The notes below the pieces were generated by a model that did no database searches, was not told where the DNA came from, and was given only the letters and a program-made list of their open reading frames with translations. A stretch of 64,000 bases of DNA from Podocnemis expansa (taxonomy: Eukaryota > Chordata > Testudines > Podocnemididae). A program made the translations under genes and the position numbers. The stretch spans positions 7,445,983 through 7,509,982 of the forward strand of contig ML682067.1 in NCBI GenBank assembly GCA_007922195.1, given 5' to 3'. Positions 36,331-48,698 of the stretch are shown here, one piece after another; positions within the stretch are counted from its first letter, which is position 1; every line of letters starts with the position of its first letter.

Positions 36331-36960
36331 AAGGAGTAGCTGTGCTAGTCTAGTTCAGGGGTGCCAAACTTGTGGAACTCAAGGGCCACACAAATTGATT
36401 ATTAAACCTTTGAGAGCTGCACTGAGACATATAGCCATATACTTTTACCTACTCCAAAATTACTAAGTTTAAAATTCATTGCACACTTTAATTTTTTCAT
36501 AAAAAGCATGCAAATGTTGATTCTACTAATGTCAGATTCTAATAATTACTTAAGGTTACCATGAAAATTAGGCCTATACAGTAAAAGCTTAGCTGCTGCT
36601 CGATGTAGCAGACTGCAGGCTAGTGGCAAGTTTTTTAAAATCCTGACCATGCCGTGCTTCTCCCTGCCATCCTCTATCATGCCGCAGTTCTCCCCACCGT
36701 CCTCACCCTACTCCTGAACTCCTAGGCTGGGAATGCTTTTCCATATGGATTTGCTGACGTTCTTCCAGGAGCCATGCTTTTTCATTCAAGAGCCGCATGT
36801 GGATCCTGAGCCACAGTTTGGCCATGCATGGCCTAGTTCAACAAAACAAACAAGGAGTCTTGTGGCACTTTTAAAGACTAACAAATGTATTTATCACATA
36901 AGCTTTCTTGGGTACAATCTCACTTTGTCAGAGGCATGTGTCATAACACATGCATCACAA
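36331..36960 (+). repeat. tRNA-derived SINE split by a hAT element
   Basis: The SINE head (CAAAGGAGTAGCTGTGCTAG, TCTAGTT) ends at 36355 and the body resumes at 36831-36850 (GCCTAGTTCAACAAAACAAA). It then runs through CTTTTAAAGACTAACAAATG and CACTTTGTCAGAGGCATG to about 36945. The hAT at 36356-36830 interrupts it. Confidence 0.88.
36356..36830 (+). mobile_element. Non-autonomous hAT-type element, family A copy 3
   Basis: It starts CAGGGGTGCCAAACTTGTGG and ends CCACAGTTTGGCCATGCATG. The 8-mers GTCTAGTT (36348-36355) and GCCTAGTT (36831-36838) flank it, seven of eight matching. It shares its full body with the copies at 25064 and, inverted, 5014. Confidence 0.9.
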
Positions 36961-37961
36961 TGCATTAGGTGAACAAATTATTTTCCTTTGTTTCCTCCTT
37001 TATGCAACTCTGCTACTCCCTCCTACCTCCTCCTAATAAACTGGAAAACTGAATGCACTGTTACAGAAACAAGGTTAGGTATGAATGCAGAAATATGGTC
37101 ATGACAATAGAAAAGACTTTTTACGTAACAGACTTTGGTGCGCGTGTCTAACCAGTGCAAAGTTGTTGTTGTAGTGTGCATGATGCTCAGTGGAGACAGG
37201 TGATACCATTTGATGTGATGGCCACATGCAAGTTCCAACTCTCCTGATATGAGTTGAGTTCAGTAGTTTTTTTCCCTAATTACTTAGGACTAATTAAAAT
37301 ATCAGTGTTACAAAATAGCTGCTTTCTGTCTTTTAAGGTGTACAGTGGGTCAGTCGATTTTTCTAATCTAGCTCTTTGCCATTTGTCTAATCTAGCTCTC
37401 TGTTGTGTTCATTAGGATGGATGTGTGTTCTTTGTAATGCTTATTTTAAAATAACATTGTGATGTTGAGCCTTGACCTGATTTCACTGAAATATTCAACG
37501 TCCTGTTGTTCAGTGTCAGCTCCATATATCTTTAAAAAAAAAAAAAAATCCTCTTGTTCAACCGCAAGCCTTTTGGAAATGATTCAGGAATTACTGGATG
37601 AAATTCTATAGCCTCCACTGTGGAAGCCAGCATAGATGATCACAGTGGTTCTTTTTGGACTTAAAAATATATGAATCCCAGTAATCAGATTGTAATACAA
37701 GTGGATTCGTTTTTCTCTCCTGGCAACATGGTTAACGAAATGCACATAAAGAAGTTTTCTCAGAACATGCAGAACTGTAACTTAGTACATTATGGCAGCT
37801 AATCGTTTAACTAAAGAGGACTTACTGAACAGTATCTATTCTCCTACAAGATAATTTCCATATGAGAGAGTGGAAAACTAGTTTTTGCCAGGTTGATATA
37901 TACTTTGCAAATATTAATCACCAGAATAGCAGAATCTTTGACTAATAACCCAAAATTGCAG

Positions 37962-38096
37962 GACCAGTAACAAGATTGGAGACATCTTGCCTGAACATCT
38001 GAAACCATTTCAGTCTCTAGAAACTTTGGACCTGAGCAACAATAATATTTCAGAGCTGAAAACTTCATCATTCCCTCCTTTGCAGCTGAAGCATCT
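37962..38096 (+). CDS. LRIG3: LRIG3 exon 4: LRRs 3-4
   Basis: A 135-bp exon (residues 106-150). It begins TSNKIGDILPEHLKPFQSLE and continues TLDLSNNNISELKTSSFPPL. The acceptor is AATTGCAG and the donor CT|GTAAGT, phase 2. Confidence 0.96.
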
Positions 38097-38390
38097 GTAA
38101 GTAAAATTTATTTTTAAATTTATTCAAAGTGCTTTCAAAATATTGAATGTCACCAAGTTATGTTGTTCATTAACAAATGATAGTTAACATTCCTTGTGCT
38201 GAGGTACTGTTCTCCCCCCACAACTTAATAGTATCTTTAAATTTAATTTTGTCCCATCTTTACTCATTGTCATTATAAATCATTGGTATACCCAGATAGA
38301 CTGTTGCAGTCAGGGGTTTAGTTCATCAAAAATAAAAAAGTCACAAAGTTCTAAGACTAAACTGGTTAACAAAGTATCTCTTGCTGTGGA

Positions 38391-39004
38391 CAAGTCTGGA
38401 TTAAGGTGCCTGTGGCTGCCTACTTTTGTAACCTTCTTCGCCCCCCGCATTGGCACTCAGCCTGGGGGGTGAGGCAGGATGGATCTGGGATGCACTGGAA
38501 CTGGGCCCCAGCACCAGCAGGGCTGCCAGCCACATGGGGCAGGCCAGCTCTGGGGCCTTGCCAGTGTGGAGGTAGAGGGACGGAAAGCAGACCTGCCAGC
38601 TGTAAGGTTGGGTGGGGTGCTTAGTTTTGGTGGGAGAGAGATTTGGGGTCTGCAGACCAGCCAGCCTTGGGGGCAGGGCAGCACGGGGGACCTGGGTTGG
38701 GGCTTGCAGACCAGCCAGCTGTGGGGATAGAATGGGCGAGTACAGGAGGGGTGAGAACAGGAGAGGGGTGGGACCCACAGGCCAGCCAGTTGTGGGTTGG
38801 GTAAACCAGCAGTGAGGGGATTCAGCTGATGCTGGGAAGTCTGGGGCTCTCAGATCAGCCAGTTATGGGGGCTGGGGTGGAGCTGCAGCCCAGCACACCA
38901 GCTCCCCCCACATGTGACACAGTGGTCAGGCCAGTGGGTGCCTGATTTATTTTTGCTGTTCTTGGGGCTGCAGCCCCCAAAGCCACTTTGTTAATCCAGG
39001 CCTG
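38391..39004. mobile_element. hAT-type element in intron 4, 614 bp
   Basis: The left end is CAAGTCTGGATTAAGGTG and the right end, read inward on the minus strand, CAGGCCTGGATTAAC. Flanks GCTGTGGA (38383-38390) and GCTGTAGA (39005-39012) match at seven of eight positions. The body is G-rich with no coding match. It fills nearly half of intron 4. Confidence 0.85.
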
Positions 39005-39402
39005 GCTGTAGACCTAAAAATGTTACAAAATAAAGTTAAAAAATGATTCAGTTGGGTTTGATTATATTGAGTTACATTTGGAGTTTTATTAATTTTTTGA
39101 ATCTTCACAGTGTCTTTGATTTGAGGATTAAATCAATCTATAGCCACATAGCTAAGTGGCATGTCTTACTGATATGCTTGTCAACTCGCTGTCCTCAGAC
39201 AGCAGTAGGCTGTTACAAAATGGAACATAATTCTTGGCCGTCCAAGTGTTGAGGATTGTTGTTAGGTCAACGATTAATCAGTTAAATTTAAATACGTTAT
39301 CTACTCTGGGAGAGACAGTGTATGTTCATTATATCTGATTACTTGGTATTAAAATTCTATTATATAATTGTATGTCTAAATACCCAGTTATTATCTTAAC
39401 AG

Positions 39403-39546
39403 GTACATTAACAATAATCGAATAACCTCCATGGAACCAGGTGCCTTTGACAGTTTGTCTAGCACTCTTCAAGTATTGAAACTGAACAAGAACAAAATTT
39501 CAGCTATCCCTCAAAAGATGTTTAAGCTGCCCCATCTACAGCACCT
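39403..39546 (+). CDS. LRIG3: LRIG3 exon 5: LRRs 4-6
   Basis: A 144-bp exon, two 24-residue repeats (LYINNNRITSMEPGAFDSL, then VLKLNKNKISAIPQKMFKLP). The acceptor is CTTAACAG and the donor CT|GTAAGT, phase 2. Confidence 0.96.
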
Positions 39547-41217
39547 GTAAGTGCAGCCTCAGCTGGATGATTGTTTTTTGGGTCTTGCAGAGCACTTGCA
39601 GTGCTTAAACTTTGGCCTTTAATTTAACCAGAGACTAAGTGCAGCAGATGGAAAGAACCTGTGCTGCAACTACTAGTAGCTGTAGCCTTATGGAGAAGAA
39701 AATAGTCTTTATCTTGGTGAGATGTGAATAGTCTTCCTTCTAAAATTATATTTGCCTGATGATAAAAAATACACAGGGGCATCAAATATGCTCCAGTAAT
39801 TAGACAGCTGAGGAGATACCGAGTGAACTGAATATACATAAGCTGGAGACAGATCAACCTCTCTCTATTGTCTTGGCAAAAGAGATGAAGGGAAATCATT
39901 TGCTTTCAGAAAATAAGCCAGGGAGCAGTAGTCTGAAGTTAGGCACTGTCAACTTGACTAATGATACACTTTTTCAGATTTTTTTTTTTTTTTTTTTTTT
40001 ACCTTTTAAGTAATATCTAAAATGGTTATCATGGAAAGGGATTAGAAATTAGAAAAATGTCTTTGTTTTCTCTGTGTGTTTGATAATACTTTTACATCTA
40101 GGAAGTTTCACTGTTTCTGCTGCATACAGAGATTTGCTCTACTGTGGAGGTTTCCTATGTGTGTGTGTGTGTTTTGTTTTTTTTTTTTTTTTTTTTTTAA
40201 ACCCACAAAAATTGACAAGGGGACTTGAGTCATTGTAGTGTGATACCTAAAATAATTATATTTTTAAATGACTGGATTTCAAATTGATAATGCCCCTTTG
40301 ACAAACAGAACATCATTTCATTACTTTTTAAGAAAGTGTGTAACACATAGTAAAAACAGTCAGGAGAATATGCTGTCAGGTAAGGTAGTTATGCACCATC
40401 TACAGCTTTTAAAGAACTTTTCAAATCAGACATCAGTGGAGGTAAAAGTAGGCTTGCAAAATTCAGGATGTATTGATGATCTTGTCTCAGTCTTAAGATC
40501 CAGCTCAAACTGTAATTTTTAACTGTTCTGACGTGTAGGGATTCAGCTGTCTGGAAAGCCAATCACTATACAACTGGACTTGTTACTTTAGGCAACATTT
40601 TTACTTACTACTGCAGAGACAAAGAAATTATGTGACAGTGTGTGATCTCATAATCATGTCCACCTCAACCTGTGAAGCCCAACAGAGGAGGAGCAGGGAA
40701 ACAGCAGCAACCGCTCTGACTCCTTTAGTGCTTCTGTACATGAACCATAGATGCAGAAGGGGGAAGAGGGTAATAGAATACATTTACAGGAATGGTCGCT
40801 TAATTCCTGGAAAGCTAAATTTTTCAAAAGTGAAAAGGTTGGAGTGTAGGACTGGCAGATCAGTCCTTACAGAGAAAGAGATGACCAGTCTTTATAAGGC
40901 TTCTTCTTTATATAACCGATTAATTATACACTAATTGCTGCTAAGTAATGTAAACTTCAGATGGTGATTCATTATATCATAAGACTGGTTGGACTCTTCA
41001 AATTTAAAAATCAACATTATGATGAACACCTGTCCTGTATTTGAAATATGTTAAGATTAACTGTTGTCAGACTATTCTGTGTTACAGTAAAAAGTCTCAT
41101 TTATCTTGTCTACTGTGTTTTATGTGTAGTGTGGATGTTTAAAGTCTGATGATGAAGAAATGTTATAGGCATCCAGGTGATCTTTCTGTGTTGTAACTGT
41201 AAAACTTATTGATGCAG
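39547..41217 (+). other. LRIG3: Intron 5 (1.7 kb)
   Basis: Contains poly-T tracts at 39979-40000 and 40177-40198, the latter behind a short GT run. No transposon end or extra exon was recognised. Confidence 0.75.
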
Positions 41218-41361
41218 AGAGCTGAATCGTAACAAAATAAAAAAAATAGATGGGCTTACTTTCCAAGGACTTACTGCTTTGAAGTCACTAAAAATGCAGC
41301 GAAATGGGGTAAACAAACTCATGGATGGAGCATTTTGGGGGCTAACCAACATGGAAATCTT
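41218..41361 (+). CDS. LRIG3: LRIG3 exon 6: LRRs 6-8
   Basis: A 144-bp exon coding for LELNRNKIKKIDGLTFQGL, then LKMQRNGVNKLMDGAFWGL. The acceptor after GATGCAG is fixed by frame: the alternative AG two bases downstream would put an immediate stop in frame. The donor is TT|GTAAGT, phase 2. Confidence 0.96.
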
Positions 41362-41645
41362 GTAAGTATAAACTTCCATAGTCTTTTCTGAAGTCATGTT
41401 ATTTTGAATTACCTTAAAATTTGATCAAGCATTTCTATTAATTTGTGTGTGTTTCGTATTAAAATATTTTGATGTGACAAGTAGTGATCATAAATAATAC
41501 ATAAATGAAGTTCTTGCAGTTTTGCATGTCTCTTTTTTAGATATGGAAACCAGGTATCTAACCACTAATGTCTCAAAGCCAAACACTGATCTGTGATGAA
41601 CATGCACTTTTATTTTTTGTACCCTAAACTTTGTGTGTTTTGTAG

Positions 41646-41789
41646 GCAGCTGGACTATAATAACCTAACAGAGATTACCAAAGGCTGGCTTTATGGTTTG
41701 CTGATGTTGCAGCAGCTCCATCTCAGCCAAAATGCCATCAGCAGGATCAGCCCTGATGCCTGGGAATTTTGCCAGAAACTCAGTGAGCT
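41646..41789 (+). CDS. LRIG3: LRIG3 exon 7: LRRs 8-10
   Basis: A 144-bp exon coding for [19 protein letters not shown], then [19 protein letters not shown]. This stretch is almost invariant in the LRIG family. Intron 6 is only 284 bp. The donor is CT|GTGAGT, phase 2. Confidence 0.97.
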
Positions 41790-42208
41790 GTGAGTAGCTG
41801 CTATTCTATTCCAGTTCTGAGAGCAGGCTACATGCCAAAGCATGAGCTTCTTACCACTGATCTGTGAATATTTCATAAAAAAGTTTCCAAGGTGACAGCA
41901 ACTGTGCATGTGTGCGTACGTGTGTGCAAGGCAGTCGTATTTTGTTGTGAAAGTTGAAGCCAACTATGACTGCTTCAGTTCCCTGTAGCAGTTGTACTAG
42001 GGCTTTGACACAGCAATTTTCAAATGAAAGAAATGCATTTGTGAATAGCAGGAAGTAATACACAGTCTGTATAATAACCAGAAATTGTGTAGGAGGCTTT
42101 GTGACAGCTGCAGCTAAGGGTTTTTGTTTAAAAAAATGAAGCATTAAGGAGAAATAAGTAATAAATACTCAGCCATTGAAACAATTTTTTTCCATCTTGA
42201 ACTTGCAG

Positions 42209-42352
42209 AGATTTAACATTTAATCACTTAACAAGGTTGGATGATTCAAGCTTCGTTGGTTTAAGCCTACTAGTTGGACTGTACATTGGGAACAACAAAG
42301 TAAACTACATTGCTGATTGTGCCTTCCGGGGACTTTCCAGTTTACAGACCTT
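42209..42352 (+). CDS. LRIG3: LRIG3 exon 8: LRRs 10-12
   Basis: A 144-bp exon coding for LDLTFNHLTRLDDSSFVGL, then LYIGNNKVNYIADCAFRGL. The acceptor is ACTTGCAG and the donor TT|GTAAGT, phase 2. Confidence 0.96.
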
Positions 42353-43003
42353 GTAAGTTGATAGATTTTATATTAAGGTTAGAAACCTGGTTGGTGCATA
42401 AATATACTCCCCCTCCCACGCCCTGACCTCCTTTTTTGGCCTTGAATTACTTTTATTTTGTTCTTAAGGAAGTATAGAACTCATCCCTTTTTAAAGGAGG
42501 GATTCATGAGGAGCTGCTTTATCAACTCGTGTCTCCTGACTCTACAATCTGACTGGTCCTCTGTCCTGTGTCATGCCTTTTTAATTGTCTTAAAACTAAT
42601 GGGATGAATACCCTAACTGCTGCATGTCATTGTTACTATCTAAAGCACTTATCAGCCATGCCACAGAGACTTGCAAATTCTGTCCTCCCAGTGGAGCTGA
42701 GAAATAAAACTCAGCATTGCTGTGATCCTAGCACTGAGAGATTTAGGCACCATGATAATACTTCTGAAGTTAATCAGAGTTTCCTTCTTGGTAGACATCA
42801 AAACCCATACATGGATGTATTCAGATGGTCATTAATGATTAAGGATTGATAATTAGCAAGGGCTTGGGTTATTCAGCTTAGTCATCCTTGAGGATTTGTC
42901 TGAGCACTGTTTTGAAATGCTGTTGAGCTAAAATTGTGAATCAGGGAGATGTGAGAAGTAGGTGAGTGAATTGTAATTGTCATTTGCAGTAGAAGGCTTA
43001 GCC

Positions 43004-43547
43004 CAGAGGTAGGCAAGCCCTGATGTGTGTCCTGACAGTGGCATGAGAGCCCATTCCAAGTGGCATATGGCACCCTTTGCAATGCCACAGAAATTGTGGC
43101 TCCTTGCACTGAAAGCCACTCTGGGTAGCTTCTTTCAGGGGCAGATGGGGCATGGAAGGTCCCCACCGTGCTCATGTTCTAGGCATGGTGTGCAAAGAAG
43201 ATACCTGGAATGGCTTCTTTCCGTGATGTGCAGCTGCCAAGGAGCCACTCTGGATATCTTCTTTTCCCAGCATGCATGGGGACCAGCTGCAGGAAGAGAT
43301 GCTCCAGGCAGCATCTTTCCATGGCATCCTTGGGGACACCTGTCCCCAGGCATCCTGCTAGGGGAGCCACTGCAGGCAGCTCCTGTCTGTGAGTGGCTCC
43401 TTTGAGCAGCATGCCAGGGAAAGTCATGGCTGCCACCAAATTTTCAGGCAGCTGCTGCTTTTATTTCTGTGGAGGGAGTCACTGGCACTGGCTGACAGTC
43501 AAAGAGGAGAGGCCAGCACAGGGATCAGCAAAGGTTGCTGACCCTTG
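43004..43547. mobile_element. hAT-type element in intron 8, 544 bp
   Basis: It starts CAGAGGTAGGCAAGCCCTG and ends AGGTTGCTGACCCTTG. An exact 8-bp target-site duplication, GCTTAGCC, lies at 42996-43003 and 43548-43555. The body contains loosely repeated GGAGCCACT.. and CAGCATGC.. blocks and no transposase. ORFs at 43025-43439 on both strands belong to this body. Confidence 0.9.
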
Positions 43548-44197
43548 GCTTAGCCTCTCTGTATCCTTGACAGTAAGTAACAGCCAGGACAGTGAGTTAT
43601 AGCTCAGCTATATGCATTCTGAACTTACTCCGAAGACTTGGAAGTATACATTAAAATTTAGTTTTAGTGCTTAGAGTTTTGTATATTAGTTCTGTGACAT
43701 CATTCTGCCCTTTTTCTTAAACTTTACCATACTGGTACTTTGCTCAGGCACCACACCTCTTTCACAGATTAAGTCAGCCCACTTTGGACTGGCAGATCAT
43801 CAGAGTTTTTCTGTAGTGGTTCAAGGGTATGAAACTTCTTGTCGTTTGACAGCCATCTGTACACATATTTAAGTGACTCTTTAGGGCCTCTTTCTTAGAC
43901 TGTTTATTTTGATATGAAAACTGTTGGCCCCTTTCTTACCATCCCCACTTTGCTTCTTCCCTTCTGGTATTTGGATGCACCTGAATTTCTTTTAAATAGA
44001 TTCCTGTCATCTTGTGGTAGAAGGAACTTGACTCTTGCACTTCAGTCAAAAAGAAACAAGCATATTTTAAAATTGGGCCATGTTCGTTATCCAGTCCATT
44101 CTAGAAATTGCTTTAAATGCCATGTGGCTCTTAAGAAATATCAACTTGTTTTTTGTGCAATTTTCCTTTTGCAACTGGGTCTGATCTCTTTAACCAG

Positions 44198-44278
44198 GGA
44201 TCTGAAAAACAATGAAATCTCATGGACTATTGAAGATATGAATGGTGCATTCTCAGGACTTGACAAACTTAGAGTGCT
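44198..44278 (+). CDS. LRIG3: LRIG3 exon 9: LRR 12-13
   Basis: An 81-bp exon (27 codons) coding for LDLKNNEISWTIEDMNGAFS plus GLDKLRVL. The three extra residues over the standard 24 are the ISWTIEDMNGAF insertion characteristic of LRIG proteins. The acceptor is TTAACCAG and the donor CT|GTAAGT, phase 2. Confidence 0.96.
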
Positions 44279-44963
44279 GTAAGTATGACTGAAGTATCTT
44301 GGATTTTCTCATTTACTTAAAAAAAAATTAATATTATACTAATCACAGATAAAATGCACTGTGAGTGAGCCCCACATTTGGAATTTTGGTAGTCCTTTAA
44401 ATTTGTGACTTCCTTCCTTTTCTATAAAACAAAGCTCCAGCTATTTAGTCAAACTGAACAACATGATCTTTCTTGAATGTTATCAATATTGCTGTACTAG
44501 AAACCTTTCACACAGAATTAGAATAGCTCATAATAGGAAATGAAGAGAGGTGTGTTTTCAGAGATTACAAAAACACGGTGCCCAAAGGAAATCTTTCATA
44601 GAGTAATCCAGCATCTAATGGCAATGGCTCTTTTATAATGTAAAAATCTTTCCAAATACACAGCCGTGGAATGAAAAGATGCTTACATTTGTAGCTTAAA
44701 AAAACAAAATTCCACCCAACTGAACTGTACACATTAAGCATTTTTGAAAATCATGCCATGGTCTATAGAATTATTGAAGTAGAATAAATGGGTATATTTT
44801 AGAAATCAGGTATTTTGTTGCAGCGAGGAAGACAGAATGGAGAACATTAGTCACAGTTTACTAATAAGTGCCTAAAAAAGCAATTGTGTGAGATTTTCTT
44901 CATAAGTCGAAAAAATGCCCCATTTTATTTTGTCTGTTTTGCATTAAGTATTTATATTTCCAG

Positions 44964-45035
44964 GATACTCCGAGGAAACAGGATTAGGTCCATTACAAAG
45001 AAAGCGTTTTCTGGTTTGGATGCACTTGAACACCT
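44964..45035 (+). CDS. LRIG3: LRIG3 exon 10: LRR 13-14
   Basis: A 72-bp, single-repeat exon (LILRGNRIRSITKKAFSGLD plus ALEHL). The acceptor is ATTTCCAG and the donor CT|GTAAGT, phase 2. Confidence 0.96.
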
Positions 45036-45239
45036 GTAAGTAGCTGAAATTCATAATTAACCCAACAGTGATCAAAACAAATATAAAACTACCAAGGTTA
45101 GCTTAAAACTGTCTGAATGAACCAGATTTACCCTCTTGATCAGTGGTGTACTACTTTTTAACAAGAATTTTCTGTCTAGAAAATATGCTCAAAATGCTGT
45201 ATTTTTAAGCAAACATCATCATGCTATAGAAACGTATTA

Positions 45240-45607
45240 CAGGTAGTCCTCACTTAGTGACCGGGTTCCGTTCCTGAAACCTGGTTGATAAACGAATTGG
45301 TCACTAAACGAGGAGCAGCCCTTACCGGTATTTCAGGCATAATGTACTTTACTGGTAGTGGGTTTTTCAACCATCGGTAGATAGTTTTAATGTCACCTTT
45401 GCATCATTTATAACATTTTTAATATATATTTTAAATGTTTTAAGCTCTAATGTACTGAACTTAGTTTGCATAATGTACTGTAAATATAGGTAATCTGAGA
45501 GAGTTGATGTGAGTTCTCGTACATCGCCATAATACCAACTCATCAGAGAGCCGGTCATAACTCTGAGGGGTCACTAAACGAGTAGGTCACTAAGTGAGGA
45601 CTAGCTG
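45240..45607. mobile_element. Tc1/mariner (Tigger-like) MITE in intron 10
   Basis: The ends CAGGTAGTCCTCACTTAGTG and, on the minus strand, CAGCTAGTCCTCACTTAGTG form long inverted repeats with one mismatch. They are flanked by TA on both sides (45238-45239 and 45608-45609). TA duplication and ends of the CAG.TAGTCC type point to Tigger-like elements. At 368 bp, with no coding match, it is non-autonomous. Confidence 0.88.
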
Positions 45608-45738
45608 TACTCTGCTTTTTGTTACTGAGCTGTTAGCTCTATTCTGTACTGACAGTGTAGAGAACTATGGCGTGACTCATTTTAACCTTATTTGAGTTAA
45701 TATAATTTTTTTTCTGATATGTTCTTTTTCCCCTTCAG

Positions 45739-45810
45739 AGATCTCGGTAACAATGCAATCATGTCAGTGCAAGGAAATGCATTTTCGCAAATGAAGAAAC
45801 TTGAAGAATT
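45739..45810 (+). CDS. LRIG3: LRIG3 exon 11: LRR 14-15
   Basis: A 72-bp exon coding for LDLGNNAIMSVQGNAFSQMK plus KLEEL. The acceptor is CCCTTCAG and the donor TT|GTAAG, phase 2. It is the last exon of the phase-2 LRR series. Confidence 0.96.
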
Positions 45811-48698
45811 GTAAGTTCTTGCCCCCAAAATCTCCATATTAGAAAATATGTAAGCCATATAAGATTCTGACAGATTCAGTATTAACTTCTCACTGCAATA
45901 ATTCTGAAGTCATATGACAAATTGTGCATCAGTAGGTTTTCTGTATAATAGCTGCATATAAGCTAGGTAGGATCAGATGGCAGGTGTTCATTTTCTACTC
46001 CATTTGGTACCTAAAGTCCTCAGTTTAAACTGGTTGATACCTAATACGTGAGATAAGAAAGACTTATTAATGTACTGTACCGTGAGCACTGGTATCACTG
46101 AGCTGCTGCTTACTGAACCAGTTAAATGCAATACCGTAGCTTTTTAGCAAAGACCCATCTCCAGACCTTATTATTGCATCCCTCTGTCCTGAGGCATCAT
46201 CATAAGAGCAGTTGGAAAGAAAAGTCCTTTATGACTCTTCTTTGCAGAGAGAATGCTGCAGAAGCTTTTTTTGTTTGTGCAGCAGCTGTTACAGCTAACT
46301 CTTGCTGAAGCAGACGACTTTTGTTTCCTTTTCTTAAGGCACAGCTAATTTCTTGTCTCTAGTGCTCCTGTATCATTCCTTCTCTAACCTTCTGTGTCTG
46401 TACCATGCCTAATCTAATCTCTTGTTGCTGGATTGTTGCAACATGGCAAAGCCAGATAAATCAGAGATGCTGCTCTTTCTTTGTTGAGAAACGGCCTGAA
46501 ACTTTACTGGGGAACAAATGCGTGTTGCACTGTGGCTCAAGATTACTATTCCGGATCAGATGTAGAACTGCTTAGAGGCTAACTGCCTTCTTCCTTCCCT
46601 GTACCTGTTTCCCAGTGTTGAGGCCTTGGCACAAAAGCAGTCAGCAACCCTTCATTCAGACAATAGTGTCCACTAAGGGAAGTAAGACAGTTAAGAAGTC
46701 ATGCTTGGGCAAGTTCTCAGCCCTCCAGGGGCAGGGCCATTCCCTCTGTATACAGAGAAATTTTTCTAAGGTCTCCCCTGCCCACTCTGCTTCCCAAAAA
46801 TCTCAAGTGTGTTCCCCTCATGACTGGTAAAGAAATGAGTAGTTAATAGGATGCACCTTTCCAAAATTGCCTGAGTTAACTCCTCATAATATGTATTACC
46901 AGCAGTTCTGCCCATTCAAAGGATTCTAGGGAAGATAGCATGGCAAAAGTATTACTGAACTTCATTACATCACAGTGGGCTATAGGACCATGATTTTCAT
47001 CAATCCCAAGAACAGCTATGGACCACCTTTCAAACTGTCATTAAGAAAAGAGCTCTTTCTTCCAGATCCAGTTCTGTCAGATGTAGCATTTCTAAGTCTA
47101 GAGCACCGAGTCTTTGTGTGAACGAACTTGATTTAAAAGGGAATGGTCAGAGCTGGTAACTTTTGCTTCCAGAAGGCAGTTAACAAAGAATTTCTGCGCT
47201 AATAAATGGGCATGTTTCATTTTGAACAAGTGCATATATTTCTTCCCTGGACACACACAAATTACTATCATCTTTCCTTCAACAAGGTAACTTTAAATCT
47301 TATCATTAGCTCTATATAGATCCAAATACCTATTAGTAGTTTACAGGGAGAAGTTTGATTCATCACAGGTTTTGGTCCAGATTTTTAAAAGGTCTTAAAT
47401 TAACTCTTCCACCCAAAAACTGCACTCTTCCTAACCGGAAGCTTGACTTGATCCTATATGCTTTCTTAGAATATGCTTTTGGATGTATTAGTTTGGCTTC
47501 TTCAGATTTCTGCTCTTGGAATGTGATCGTTTTCATAGGTTTGGTAATACTATCAGTGAAGGATGAAGTCTCCACTTCTGGTCCTTCAAAAACTTTCCAG
47601 TTCCTTTCCCAGATGAACTGTAATGTCCATCACTCCAGTTGTTTTGAGAGCTGTCTTTTAATACTCATCCTGTGGAGAAAGGACGAACATATATTGAGTG
47701 TTGTAAGGATTTTTACTCTTCAGATGAATGTGAAGTAGTGAATTTTCAGTGCTTTTGTTGACCTTAAGTCTGAGATTAAATAAAAACAAAATTTTGTAAT
47801 GTGCTATTGGTAAATATATAATGCCTCTGTGGTTCAAAGGCTTAAAAAAAACCTGGATGTTCAGGCACCTGGAGACCTTACAACTTGCAGTACCAGATCT
47901 CCAACCACATCTTAGGCAAAGAGCGCAGGAGTCGTGGTTGGAAACTGGGGAAAACAGGTGAAAATCTAGACGTAACAAAGTTAGGGGCAGAATTCCACTG
48001 AATTCAGTGGGGACAGGATTATACTTGTGGCTTCATAAATACATAGTTTCAGAAAGCACTGCAAACTGGCTCTTTAGGTCCTCATCTTGGCAGATAAGTT
48101 CTTGAAGCCATGGCAAAGGGGAACAGTATTTTTGCTGTTCCTAATACAACATAGGGATTAGTGTATATCTACTTGTCTCACATAAATGTCACTGTTACCT
48201 TTTTGTCATGCTTTTTTGTCCATCCTGGTACAGTTCTTCTGTTAAGTGCTCTGTAACTGAAGACTTGCAATATAGGTCAGTCTTCAGTTGGGATGCTGCT
48301 AGTAAGTTGGGTTGAGCATATGTTTTTTTTTTTAAGAGTTTTTTTATTTGTGAGGGTATTTAAACGATGCAGAATTTGAAACACCTCTCTTCTGGATTAT
48401 TCTCTCAAGTGCCCTCTTGACATCATTGTTCTGGCCCTTTGTGTGACTCATTGTCCTCACACAAGACACGTACAATGTGTGAGGAGTCACAAATGGGACT
48501 TTTCAAAGACGTGAATAAGAACGAATTTTTGCTTTGTAGATCTGAAGTCCAAAATGGTGTCATGTGACTAATGGGCAGTATTAGTTTCTTTTATGGTAAA
48601 TAATGTGTTTACAATTACGTTTTGAGCCTATTGACTTGTATTGTTTGGGTGAATCTGAATTTTATTTAGAAACAATTCAATGGAATTGTTTTCCTTAG
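45811..48698 (+). other. LRIG3: Intron 11 (2.9 kb)
   Basis: AT-rich; no transposon ends, RNA gene or alternative exon recognised. Confidence 0.7.

Larger units (their letters stand above)
14470..37961 (+). other. LRIG3: Intron 3 (23.5 kb), rich in mobile elements
   Basis: This is the largest intron. It holds a hAT MITE (14.6 kb), a GT/GA microsatellite (15.4 kb), CR1 (17.1 kb), two long poly-T tracts (22.5-22.6 kb), nested hAT/LINE and SINE copies (25-26 kb), a G- then C/T-rich transposon body (27-28 kb), a Harbinger remnant (29-30 kb), a DIRS-like element (31-34 kb) and further hATs (36 kb). In 17.3-22.5, 22.7-25.0, 34.6-35.9 and 37.0-37.9 kb I recognise nothing firm. Confidence 0.8.

Noticed and set aside
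35921..36466. A 181-codon ORF with Gly/Pro/Arg-rich centre
   Set aside because: The centre is the CpG-rich hAT at 35974-36237 and the rest is flanking and family A hAT sequence; no splice sites or known domain.
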